Below, one piece after another: positions 21,697 to 33,400 of a DNA stretch of 64,000 bases. The stretch covers positions 702,501-766,500 of the forward strand of contig JAZARR010000179.1 in NCBI GenBank assembly GCA_037389465.1, written 5' to 3'. The position numbers and the translations under genes were made by a program. Origin of the DNA: Baylisascaris procyonis (taxonomy: Eukaryota; Nematoda; Chromadorea; Rhabditida; Ascarididae). The notes below the pieces were generated by a model that saw only the letters and a list, made by a program, of their open reading frames with translations, made no database searches and was not told the DNA's origin. Position 1 is the first letter of the stretch. Each line of letters opens with the position of its first letter.

Positions 21697-24662
21697 GTAA
21701 TAAATTTCTTAAGAAAAAGTTATATATTGAATCGATATCAATTAACGTTGTAAAAAGTAAATAACACTTCAAAATAATACATAAGAAGTCAATGTTCGAG
21801 TGAAATATCGCAATATTTGAGAGTTTAATTTCATGTTCCGAGAATTAAAATGCATAGGATGCTAGAAACGTAGAAACTATAGTATAAGCATAAACGCCGA
21901 TCTGCATACTTTTGTTCCATAAGATAGATGAAGAATAATCCTGCATCCTGTGTTGCCGTAATCGCGGCTTGAAAAATGGAAAATTTTGGACTTCGAGAAT
22001 GAGGCACCGGGGGGAAGGGGAGGACAAAAATTTCAATTCATGAACAACATCATCGGCAACTATACGTCGGACAAGTCAAGTCGAATTCTTCCCAGGATTC
22101 TGTTTGCGTTATCTAGATCCTCCGAGCATCCACACCTCGTCAATCTCAAACCGATAACAACGACAACAATAAGATGAGGCATGCAGAAGAAGTACAAATG
22201 GTACGATGCGTGATGAAGGATTCTTTATCCGTGATGAACACTTCTTTATCCCATGCTAAACGGGCCATAATTTATACCCCCTTAGGCAACAAGTTCAAAT
22301 TTCTAAGGTTCAATTCCTCCTTATGCGACATATTTCCCCGCCTGTGTGAAAACAAGTCACGTGCTATCGTCAAGCCAACAACACCCCACCGATCCTGCTA
22401 CCTTCCTAATGAACACAACAACAACAAATGATGAAAGCCAAGAACGATGTAGCTAACATCTCAACGATGACATCATTTTAATGATGAAATTTTCGAGAAT
22501 TTTGGCTTGATGCCAAAAACTGTAAATTGATTTCCATGTTAAGACTCATGCTAAGGAATGCAGCTCTATTTCAGAAAATTTATGAGCCCACACTTCATCG
22601 AGTCGCAGAAAATAATTGCAATTCTGTTAGAAGGGATGCCCTGCACTAACGTTTGGGTAAATCTTACCCTTCGATCTAGGTAAACGTTATCTGAAAGCTT
22701 CAAACTTGGAATTGTGTTCAGAAGTTAATAAGTTCAAAAGTTACCCTTAGAATCTCTGTGACATCGACGGGCAACCCTTTAGGTTAAAACAACTGTATCT
22801 TAATTTGCCTTAATTTTAAAAAAAAGTCAATTTTTTTAAGCAGAAAAAGGAGGTAATATTTGAGGCCGTTCATGCACTTGAAAATCAACGTTAAACAACT
22901 TATGTATCGAAAAAGATTTCAAAGGATGTCTTTTGGCTCCTTCTTAAATCATTTCTGTAAGGATGAAAATGTTCTTTCTAATCGTTCCAGAATAAGGCGA
23001 CTCCCAGGTAACTAAAGAAAGCATAAATATTTGCCCGTTGACATAAATCTATAATTGAGAGGTGCTTTTCTTTCTGATTAGAGCGTATTCGTTGAGGAAA
23101 CAACCGTGGCTTTTTTTGTATTTCTTTATCGACTCGTCATTTTCTGGTACCAATACCTCTTTACGGCGATATGTCGTTCCCCCCCCCCCCTCCTCCTCTC
23201 TTCCCTTTCCCTTCCAATATCTTCCACTCTCAGATCTGTTATGATTTAATTTAGCCACAACTAACAAAGTTACAGGTTCATTTTCAATATTACTCACACT
23301 ATTGTTTTGCTTTAATCTAAGTACCTTTAGTACCATTCCGCTGTAATCCCTCTCGTTGTCAAATATTTTCAAGAACTTCATGTGATGAATATATCACTCT
23401 ACCTCAAGTTGAGTGATTTTACCTCAACTTACTTGAGGTTAGAGCCATCTTGTCCTGAGTGACTTCACGTAAACGTCATGCTATTCCAAGTTGGCCATTT
23501 AGCCAAGTGAACAGTGCCCCTTAGATTTGGTCATCTGAACAGAAAGCCGAATGACAACGAATCATCTCTACAGTACAGTCCAATAGTTTATGCTAAATTA
23601 GCTGTGGAGTATATGCCAAGAATAAGACCATAGAAGGATAAACTTATATCTGAAAAAGTGGATCAGTGATGCCGATGGCTCTTTCATGTATCATGTACGA
23701 CAAAAAAGATGTTCGTTGTCATATAGAAATACCTTTAAACGGGCATATTATTTATGCAATTTGATACTGTTTTTTTTTCTCGTTTTGAGGGCTTTTATGC
23801 ACAAGAAGGACTTTCGTGAGTGCGGAGGGGTAAGGAAAGGAGGAGGAGCACGAGAAAGGAAAAGGAGAAGGGAAAGCCGAAACAGGTTTCCATATTCTTA
23901 AGGAAAAAAATTCAGGGAGGTCTACACCTTTTTACAAACCTTACCATTTCTTCATAACCGGGTTCTTTTTTATATTCTAGGGGACCTAGAGCAATATAAT
24001 GGAATAAAAAGCAAAAATTTAATGCACAACTTTAAATGAGCGAATACATTTGTTGACAACAATAACACCAATACAAAACGCTTTTATTGAGCCTTTTAGA
24101 GTACTTTTTTTAATTCCATCATCAAAAACCTATTGAATGCGCCTGACAAAAGAAACAACCAAACAACGGCACCTATATATGTATATATCGAAAGCATTCA
24201 AAATCAAAAAATAAGGCTTACAATACTCGCAAACTCGAAAAACATCGAACTATCGAAACGACGGAAGAAAACAAAAGATGGGGAAGGGGAGAGGGCAGGC
24301 ATTAATGAGTTCGATGATTCTTTCGAGTTTGCTTAGTCCACCTAATGAGATGTTCAGCTGATTCATCAGTCGTGAAGACCGACTCACCTATATACCTGAG
24401 GAAACAAATGCATTCAGAGCAGAGATGCAATATTTTGCTCAACGTTTCCATATAATTGACCATTGTATAAAACTATAGAAACCATAATTTTTTGGTCGTA
24501 ATAAAAAAAAATCCCGAAATGTTTTTGAATAAAACAATTCATCGCTGATCTACTCTTATTTTAGACAACAATAATTTCGTTATAATATCAAATCAATATT
24601 ATATACCTCATAAATGAGGATTCTTTGCAATAATTTAACAGCAACAAATACGATATGTTTAA
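21697..24662. other. Spacer between the BOLA1-like and GHITM-like genes
   Basis: About 3 kb with no joinable exons. It includes a C-run followed by a TCC-rich pyrimidine tract at 23,179-23,215. A minus-strand frame of 110 aa at 23,049-23,381 runs through that tract and is probably chance. A small direct duplication (TTCTTTATCCGTGATGAA-like) lies at 22,213-22,256. This spacer is far longer than the roughly 100 nt usual between operon genes in nematodes. Confidence 0.4.
23179..23215. repeat. Poly-C / pyrimidine tract
   Basis: A run of twelve C followed by TCC and CT units, all pyrimidine on the + strand. It lies between two minus-strand genes. Confidence 0.8.
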
Positions 24663-26369
24663 TCAAGCATGAGTTCGGTGACCACCTCTACAAGCGGGTG
24701 AAGGTTGTACCTCTTGGCCATTGTATTTTGAGGTTGGATAAGCGTCAATTCTTAATGCATGTACTGGTCCTGCTAGTTCTTCGGCTAAACATTCGTTCAC
24801 CAATCGATGCATCTAAATGAAAGATACGATTATTGAAACAAATCGTCATGTGAAAATATCAACTTCAATAATGTCTTTACTGCAAAGAAAGTAGAAGATA
24901 ACAGCCATAAGAATCTTATCAGAGATTATATCTTATATATTAGGAAGATCGAAGCTATGATCACATAAGTCATAAATAATCAAATAAAATTAAATAACGC
25001 AAAGTGAGCCACCGATGTATAAGAAAAAAGATTTCACCGTGTCTTCTCTTTTTGCCCGTCATGGATTCTTGGAAAATGGCGAATGCAGTTCGGGAAAGGA
25101 TATGGGCACGTAAAGGGGGGAAGTAATGAAAAATAGCACAATAACAACTGCTTCATATGGAAACATGTAGTTTGAATGTTCACCTGAATAGTGCGAAGTC
25201 CTTCGAAACGATCGGACGCAATCTGTACTCTGAAGTGCCTTTCCGCATCTCTTGGCCCTCTATGTAAATGACTTTCACATTCCACTTCGAGATGTGATGG
25301 CTATAGTTTTTAAAAAAAAAAACGATGGTTAAATTCCGTTATAACTAATATCAACTAAGAAGAAGATCAGATAGCAAGTCTTTCTAAACGGCATGGAAGG
25401 AGGTTAGGGGAGTCTCGAAGAAGGAAATATTTAAGATTGCTTGGAAAGTATTATGAAATTCAATCATGACACTTAGCCTGTTCGTTCGTCTTTAATGTCT
25501 AACACTCGTAAAAAGAAGTGTTAAAAGTCATTAATTTCTGGAATTCATATAGGGTATTCTTGGGCAGATAGAAGGGCAGGAAATTCATAGGCTCGGCGAC
25601 AACGTGCCCGAACCTACATTTCCTAGTCCAAACAGGAGAATCTCTAGTCGTCGTGCTACAACAATAAAATGGTAGGAATTTGTAGCCCCATGACCGTGAC
25701 AATCGGGAAATCCATGGTCGAACTATGCGAGAGTGGGATCCGTGGTCCTTCAAGGGAATGCCGCTTCTTGCACAGCCTGAATCTCTAATCCGCCCTTAGC
25801 AGCAGCTCTACACTTAAGTCAAAAGGCAATTTTCTTATTTATAGACATGAAGAGGGCCACGATCAAGCGTAATATATTTCACCTTGAGAGGGATTAAACT
25901 CAGTTTCGGTGGAGCATCCGGCTTCTATACATTCGAGGCCAAATTTAACCAATCCTTAAAATAACGAATTTGGAAGAGAAACCAAGTAAACTTATTCATG
26001 CAATCGGAATCGAAACCAATCCAGAATACGTTGAAGGTGGAAAAAAAAATTAAAATAGCCGTTTACATAATTTGCCCTTCTTTTCCCTCTTCGGGTATCG
26101 TCATTTATACTCAAAATTGTAGTTACCACTAAAATTCAACAAGCCCATCTTTCATTTATTGCCCAATAGGAATGGGTGAAAGTTTCTGGAAAAGACGAAT
26201 TTATGCGAATACATAACCACAGAATGATGAGGAAACATTGCCGTATAGTAATGAATAGGTTGCACACCGAGAAACGCTCAATGAGTTTTCGCTTTATTCT
26301 TGCTTGAACTGGACCGTCGCTCAACGAACATATATGCCGATTGATGACAATCAAACCTCGCCACAACAT
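24663..26369 (-). CDS. BOLA1: BolA-family protein, BOLA1-like
   Basis: Three minus-strand exons, all joining in phase 0: 26369-26268, 25300-25184 and 24812-24663; 122 aa. The N-terminus (MLWRGLIVINRHICSL) has Arg and hydrophobic residues but no acidic residue until position 18, compatible with mitochondrial import. Then comes the BolA fold: GPVQARIKRKLIERFS, PSHLEVECESHLHRG, ERHFRVQIASDRFEGL, and the signature helix RLVNECLAEELAGPVHAL. The His in GPVHAL is the invariant BolA ligand residue; the His-rich turn ESHLH is the second metal-site region. There is no BOLA2-type Cys at that turn, which favours BOLA1 or BOLA3; the AEELAGPVHAL helix fits BOLA1 best. BOLA1 partners monothiol glutaredoxin GLRX5 in mitochondrial Fe-S cluster handling. 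The first ATG after the upstream acceptor-like AG was used as the start. Confidence 0.93.
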
Positions 26370-26386
26370 CGACGATAGTTTCACCT
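26370..26386 (-). promoter_or_regulatory. Acceptor-like site just before the BOLA1-like start codon
   Basis: The minus strand reads AATACTCTAG, then 15 nt, then the ATG. As with the GHITM-like gene, this would leave a very short leader after trans-splicing. The pyrimidine tract is weaker than at the GHITM-like site. Confidence 0.4.
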
Positions 26387-27738
26387 AGAGTATTACTTTA
26401 AATGAATAAATGAATGTTCGCAAAATTAGTTATTATGAAAGACACAAGCGGAAAAGTGCGTCGGTTATGCTAGCATGTCATATGTCTTTGTATCTGAATC
26501 CACTCTCCGAATCGGCTGGTAAATACCCAATGCCATTAACTTACTTACGAATGGAAATGAGCTACTTAGGCTGAAGAATCTATTCGAACTGAAGATTCTT
26601 ATAATTCATTCTTTCATTGAAATATGCTGCATGAATTACGGATACTGTCTGTGAGTATAGCTACATGAAAGCTAAAGGTAATGTCTCTCTGAAGCAAGTG
26701 TAAGAACGATAGGCGGATTCTCTGTCAGCAACGAATAAAAATTGGATCTAAATAAAGGAATCTTTTTGATTTCGAATCGAAATTCCTAATAAACGTTTAT
26801 TTATCACATTTCCCTATATGGTAGGTTCATTCGGAATCGAAATCAAGTCAATTGCATGGAATGTAATTATGCTGATCATTACACGGCATTCTAAAGCCAA
26901 AAAATTTTCAATTTCCCCCACATCTTATTCAAATATCATGTATTTAAGCATCGAAATATAAATAATACTCAGTACTATACAGTTCTATTCTCAGGACACG
27001 CATAAATATACGGAAAATTGTGCACATGAGATTAGTGTTCATTGGAAAATATAGAAAACTTTTATGCAAAAAAAAGGAAAAAAAGGCAAAAAAGAGAGGA
27101 AAGCAACGACAGAAAGCCGAGCAGTTGCTAACTGCTTTTATTTAAATGAACGACACCTCACTTACTACGAGAACAAAACTGATATGCAAATTTTGCCTTG
27201 CTTTTTACACCAGCTTGTAAAGGATGGCGAATGGTAATGAAATGGAGGAGCCAGGGACGAAAGGAGGGGAGTGGATCACCATCGAATATAGATCATATTC
27301 ACCAAAGTGGACCATTATAGCGTTTTTGATCTGCGAGTTGAGATATTGCATGGATATACACATATATGCGCATAAAAAATGTATGAATATTACACTTCTA
27401 TCTAATATGCAGACATTTAGTATAAATAAAAGGTTCACCATGACTCTCCCTTGCCTGATGCTTTATTTTGCTCAGCGGCACTGTTTCCACCGTAACCTCA
27501 CGTTCGCTGTAGGAATCAGCAGCGCAAAAGTTCTCATGCTTTCCTCTTCCTGCTGTCCACAACTACCTCGGCGGATCCATAAGTACCATGGCAGGTCCAT
27601 AAGTACCACGGTCGGTTCATAGCTACGGTGGCGGGATGAACGTTTCGCAAATTCCGGTAGGTTTCGGTGAAGTCGGCGAAGCTCACATTTCGTCAGGTCG
27701 CTGTCCCACCCTTCACTTCACTCAGTTCACTATTCTGC
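26387..27738. other. Spacer between the divergent BOLA1-like and small + strand gene
   Basis: No supported gene. A + strand frame starts at 27,224 and a second coding-like patch lies around 27,470-27,660. The latter follows a good acceptor (TTTTGCTCAG at 27,465-27,474) and contains a degenerate 20-nt repeat. They may be upstream exons of the small gene at 27,739, but I could not find a phase-consistent join. Confidence 0.35.
27570..27634. repeat. Degenerate 20-21 nt tandem repeat
   Basis: About three imperfect copies of a unit like GGATCCATAAGTACCATGGC. They lie in a GC-richer patch directly before the small gene at 27,739. Confidence 0.55.
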
Positions 27739-28028
27739 ATGACGAGGATTAGCTTATTGCTATCATTCCCACCGTTCATTGTAGTGTTTGGAATGGGCCC
27801 ACTGAAAAAGGATGATCCTGTCATGTGCAATGATGAATCATACCCTATGGAATCCTTGAAATGCAGGATAGTGTCAGTAAGAACTGAGAATGATTATTGA
27901 TGTCTTTGCAGAGATTGCAGGAGGCTTCAGTTTATAACCAACTGCGTGAAAAAAAAAAGCTTCAAAGAGATGACGATTCAGATGCAAAGAAAACACCGAC
28001 ATATAAAGATCTAGAAGAAATTTCTTGA
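27739..28028 (+). CDS. Small two-exon gene, function unknown
   Basis: Exon 1 is 27739-27876 (46 codons) and ends at a strong donor GTAAGA. Exon 2 is 27912-28028 if the first acceptor (TTTGCAG) is used, or 27921-28028 if the next one (ATTGCAG) is used. Both keep phase 0, so the protein is 84 or 81 aa. The N-terminus is hydrophobic (MTRISLLLSFPPFIVVFGMG) and could be a signal or anchor. The C-terminal half is charged and ends YKDLEEIS. An acceptor-like CACTCAG lies 13 nt before the ATG and an AATAAA lies 95 nt after the stop. I do not recognise the family. The intron would be 35 or 44 nt, and the 44-nt version fits nematode limits better. Confidence 0.5.
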
Positions 28029-28122
28029 ATCCATCAAATATTCAGGTAAATATAGTAGCTGGGAAATTCCCTTAACTGAGATTGATTTATAAGAGCGGTC
28101 TTTTGTAATTAAAACTTTAGTA

Positions 28123-28128
28123 AATAAA
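28123..28128 (+). terminator. Possible polyadenylation signal AATAAA
   Basis: A canonical AATAAA hexamer 95 nt after the stop codon of the small + strand gene, a sensible 3'-UTR length. The hexamer is common by chance in such AT-rich DNA. Confidence 0.4.
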
Positions 28129-30186
28129 TGAGAAGCAAGTGAACAACAAGCTTCAAAAGCCTTTAGATTTATCCTTTATCATATCCACGATGGATGATAT
28201 ATCCATTAAATGAGTGAGCACTTTAGATTGCCAACGTTCTATTGTATTAAAAAATTTAATCAGCTAAATTGCCTTGTCGTGTTGACAGTTTATTCATTGC
28301 ACGGCCAGGTGAGATGTGCTATATGGTAGGGTGAAAAGTTGGGATGACCGACGATACGGTTGTCGACTTGAAGGTGGTCAAAAAGTTTGGTCTTGTCTAA
28401 ACAGCTCGGCCAGTTTACCTCAATCTTTTTTTTTTTCTTATTTCAAAATTTCTTTCGTTCTCGTAATACCGAGTCACTCACATATTCTCAATAAATAGAC
28501 CATTCGCATTCCACCACACATTCCTTCTTCATTTGCTCAACGGAATTTTGACTGAAGTCTCGTTGAAAAACGCATACTGCAATCATCGATGGTATGATAT
28601 TTTGCATCAATGTGGAAATATATAAATGCTGATTTTTCGGCGTTTTCGACAATATTTTAGATCACATCGTTCGCATCAAGAAGAGACGAGCACCATTTCG
28701 TATGCAAATCTCTATTCAACCTTATTCGTGCACGCATTTTTCGATATTCGCATAGAGCTTAAACTAATCCATTTATTAGTCCATGGAATATCCGCCACAA
28801 GTGGATTAATTTAGGATTCAGATAGTCTTGATAGTCCGATTGCGCTGATGGCTTTCAGTTATGTAATTATTTTGTTCCTGAAGGCTGTATGGTCATAAGG
28901 AAGTCGACGGTCTACTAAGCCCACTTGGCTGTTTTAAGAGTGGAATTGGAGCAGTATTTCTAAAAAAGCTCTATTGAGTCATAAAGTGCCTCTTTTAGTA
29001 TAAGGTTGCAAAAACTGACAGCCTTCACAACAATCTTCTTCAATATTTTATTGTTTTTAAGCTTATTTCTTCGCCTCTATTGAGAGGTTATTGAGCAATT
29101 TTCTTGAAGTTATTCGTCATCGCTGCACCAAAAAAAAACCTTTTAAGTCTGCAGCCTTATTTCATATCTTTTCGTCAAAAATTGATTTAGCTCTAAGTAC
29201 CAAAAACTATTATAGAATTTGATGCTTGTTGGCGGTAAATGTTAAAGCATCGCTCTATGCAACTTTCTAGTGCTTGCCAATAGTAAGAGTATTTCATGAA
29301 TATAGCCAATGTAGAAGTCATCGCGTTTTTTCATGGTTATAAAGATTGGGAATATTTTTTTGTGGTGAATTTACTAATCATTTGAAAAGTCAATCGAATT
29401 ATCTTATCAACGCAAATTTCCACATTCTTTCGATGTGACCAAATAATTCTGCCAGTATGACGGTTGATTTCAATGATAATACTGCGATGGAACATTTTTC
29501 AGTTTCTTTTTTTTTTTTGGTTTCTTGAAGCAAATTTCAGTGCATACTTCATTTACGAAGTTAAAGTGAATATTTTTGTAGAATGATTTGAAATAAAAAT
29601 TTCCGCTTCATTTTTGCGCTAAATTTTTGCAGAAATCAGCTTGAATTCATTTGACGGTCTCTACTTCCTGATTCAATAGCCGTAGAGGAGAGCATTCCAA
29701 TAAAAATTTTACTGGGCTTTGACATCTTACTTCCAGAGATATTTCATAGTTAATCACAGCATTTAACAGTAAGACCAATCCAACTTGTTGAAAACGTTAG
29801 AGATACAATGGTTCCTCTTCATTTTATCATCGGATCAGATGCATGCCAGAATTGAAGCAGTTTTCATTGTCATAATTTTGCTCTCAAATTGACTCACATG
29901 CGTCTAGATTCGAAGATGGCGCTAACAGAACGATCTAATAACGGCGAAGATCAGAAATGCGTTTTCTGCCCTAGAGATATGTACTTGGTTTTATTCAATT
30001 GCTTTAATAAGGCTTGCACTATATTGTAGTGCAGAGTTATTACGGCATTCCATCATGTGCACTTGTCGATCACATCCACATCCTTATTTCATCTACGAGA
30101 GTTTTATTTAGATAATTTCTTGCGCGTTCTCATATTCGGATTCTGAAGTTCATCACGCACAAGTTCTCTCATTTTCTATATACGAC

Positions 30187-30247
30187 GGTGTGTGTTTGTG
30201 TGCGCGCGCATATGTTTACATATGTGTATGCGTGCATATGTGTCTAT
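30187..30247. repeat. Alternating purine-pyrimidine tract
   Basis: A run of GTGT, GCGCGC and ATATGTGTATGCGTGC-like sequence with mostly strict purine-pyrimidine alternation. Such sequence can adopt Z-DNA. No gene is adjacent. Confidence 0.5.
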
Positions 30248-30426
30248 GGGTCTTTGTATGTATCCATCCATCACCACCTACAGTAGTTTTCAAGACAAGA
30301 GCTCTCCCCGAGGTATGAGTTGTAAAATTTCATCGCATGATCTACATTGGAGGATGACCTTCCATGTCAATTTTCACGTTGACTTATCAGTTGATCAAGC
30401 GGCTATGAGCGTATTCACATTTACGG

Positions 30427-30462
30427 CACATAGAGAGCTATGAACACATAGAGAGCTATGAA
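30427..30462. repeat. 18-bp perfect tandem duplication
   Basis: Two directly adjacent identical copies of CACATAGAGAGCTATGAA (30,427-30,444 and 30,445-30,462). The unit itself contains an inverted ATAG...CTAT core. Confidence 0.85.
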
Positions 30463-33400
30463 CTCAGTGTTGCATACATTCTTCAGTCATTTGCCTATGT
30501 GCGTTGCTTTGTGCCCGTTTATCGGCTTGTCTATGTGGCTCTGATGGCGAATTACTTGTGTGACGAGTTTGTCTTTATTAGTTTACCCAAAGAATTTACT
30601 TATTAGTGAATGTTTCATCCAGCAAACGGTGACTTAATCGCTTACTAGACGGAATATAACTACAAATTCAGCGATATACAAATTTAAATTGCCTTTCCCA
30701 TACTTATTCACCATCTTTGTTCGGTTTTCAGTAGTATTTCAATAGTGGCAATACTCAATAGTATAAGTAAATATGAGAACATATGTCGTACTAATTTTCT
30801 TAATGTGATTCTCTATTATTTCTGAAATTTTCTTTCATTATTAATGGTTGACTAAAAAAATAGCAATATAGGATCTCTTTAGTCGATCAATTTTCTTATT
30901 GCTACTCAATTCATAAATGTCACTATTATTTCATTTCAATAGCTATCTAGCATAAATACGAATACCATTTTGAGTGGCTATCAATTTTTTTTTTTTTTTT
31001 GTAAATTTTTTGTAATATTTTTATTCATTCAAATGCTTATCATTTCTTTTTTGTTTTTTTGCACTTTTTTATTCGATTCATAACTAAGTAAAGATTTTTT
31101 TCTTCTCAATAATTCTCATCGATTTGTAGTTTTCATTAAGGTATCTTCTCTCTCCCTTTTTTTTTGGATTCATCTCTCAATAATGGAAAATCAGAGCTAT
31201 AAAAAAATATCCGCAGCTATTTTTTTTCTTACTTGCCCAAAAAAATTGCTTCAGAGGATTCAATAGCAAAGATGAAAATGTGCATTGAAAAATTAGTGCA
31301 TCTATGATGATACGATTGTAGAGCTTATATATGTGAGGGACAAAAATATAAAAAAAAAAAAAAAAATTCTGGCATTTCTCTTTGTTCTAAAAAAAAATTG
31401 CAGTTATTTCAAAGAAAAACTTCGAAAAGTTTGCATTCAAGAATCAACTAATATTTACGTAAAAATGAGTTTTTTATTTTTTAAATTTAAAATCATATTT
31501 CTTATGTATACTCAACATCGCTTAACTATTATATTTCTTTTATCAGTCAAAAACAAAGGTAACAAGTAGCTAAACTTTTTATATACTAATTTATAGACTG
31601 CAAAAAAAATTTTTTTTTTGAAGATATATGAGACGCTAAATTTGCTCTGTAGTTATATTTTTCGTTAAATATTTGAAATCGATTAGAAAGTTTTTATCTC
31701 AAATTCATCTTTGTTTCAATAGCAATGAAACATTTCTATTCATCATACGTCTAGAATCGAGCAACTGATGTTTCGACTATCGAAGTGACATTTGGATTTT
31801 CTATGTTGTCGTTAGTGGTAGTGATATATATCGATAGCTATAGAGCATAGTTGCCATTTAACTGATGTGCACTCACTAGTTGAATTTATGAATCCAATTG
31901 CTATTCCCCCAATTTCACATTTCCCCAGTTTGATTACTTGGCCGATAAGATTGTTTTCTAACGAATGGGCACTTTAGCGTTCGTTGATTTAGCCCGAATC
32001 ACCGCATTGCAACAATGCACCAATTTTGCTAGCAATAAATGCAAAGATTTCAATATCGGTTGCACATTTGCAAGAGCAATTCGACTTTTTGAATAAATGT
32101 GCCAATATGGTGACTTTTTTTTTACTTTCTCAAGAAAAAAAAAAGCCGATATCTTTGCATCAGCAATAAATGGATAGTGCAAGTAGACGATGGTGGTGGG
32201 GGAAATGTGTCCTGTATATTTTATGTAATTGCATTGTCTTAGATAAGTGTTTTTTTTTTCTAAAGATGATTTTTTATTCAACAACGAAACAAAATCGAAT
32301 AATCCTTTCATTCTCATTCGTATTCAAATGACATTTTGTTGTTTCTATTATGTGACTTCATTGCGACGAAAATATTTCTTTGCCTAGAAAAGTTTATTTC
32401 ATTTCGTTTATTTTAGGATATTTGCTATTAATTTAGTCACAAAAATTGGAGATTTATTTGAGAAGAATTTTAAATGATGGCCTTTAAATTTAATTTAAAT
32501 TTAAATTATTTCACTGCGATTATCTATTTGTTATTTCTTTTGCTAATCTTCAAAAGTACGCTATCCACCTTATGCGTTATCATATAACTTTAGAAATCAA
32601 CATTTGGCAAGCGTTTTATTGACGAATTCATCGGTTGTTTTTATACATATATATGCGTTTGTATATCTATATTTCAATTTTAAATTATAAATCATCAAAC
32701 ATAAAGTTGAAAAATTTAGTCATTATTATTTGAGTTATAAATTGACTTCATTTACAATCGTTCAAGCTCATCCATCACATTGGAAAGCAATTATAATTTC
32801 TTTTTTTCTTGTGCATCTAAAAATTTGTATGCATATTCCAAGTGGTCAGATTCACATTCTAAGCTAGTTAGATTACAATAGTGAAGCTGGTATGATCCAT
32901 TCTAGTAGTAGTTAGTTCGGGCATTAATATGTTACAATGCAAGCTTTATTTTTCGTTAAGAATTCGTAGAACAATCAAAATTGTGAATCCATTGCCATGT
33001 ATGATTTATTACTTGTTGGGAAATTTATGAAAACGGCTTACATTGACGAGTGAATTTGTTAAAGTGTATTGAATTGCAGCTATTGTAATGCATTATTCTA
33101 TGTGTTTGACAAATTCACAGCATTTACCTCTTTATGAGTTTTAGGGAGTTTATTTAACGATAGAAATTAACGGCAGTTTAATTTGATGATTAGCTTTGTT
33201 CGTGTTGCATGTAAGCATATTTATTTGCTAGTCCGTACCATATTTTCAATTTTTTGATAATGTAAGCGGCCATGAGCTATCCCACGATTCGATTCCGAGC
33301 TCCATGAGTGATCGTGACCAGGGTATGGACTTCCGTTTGCTCTCAAATTGGAATCATTAAGCACTGACTCCTAAAATAGCCGTTATCGGAGTTAAAATTT

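Noticed and set aside
23049..23381. 110-aa minus-strand frame before the GHITM-like gene
   Set aside because: It runs through a poly-C/TCC tract, giving a Glu/Gly-rich stretch, and shows no domain or splice pattern.
29916..30026. Short frame MALTERSNNGEDQKCVFCPR with a CxxC
   Set aside because: Only 37 codons, with no splice or family support; one CxxC is not enough to call a zinc-binding protein.
33260..33320. CGATTCGATTCC sequence resembling a tRNA T-arm
   Set aside because: No matching D-arm, anticodon stem or acceptor stem could be found around it on either strand.
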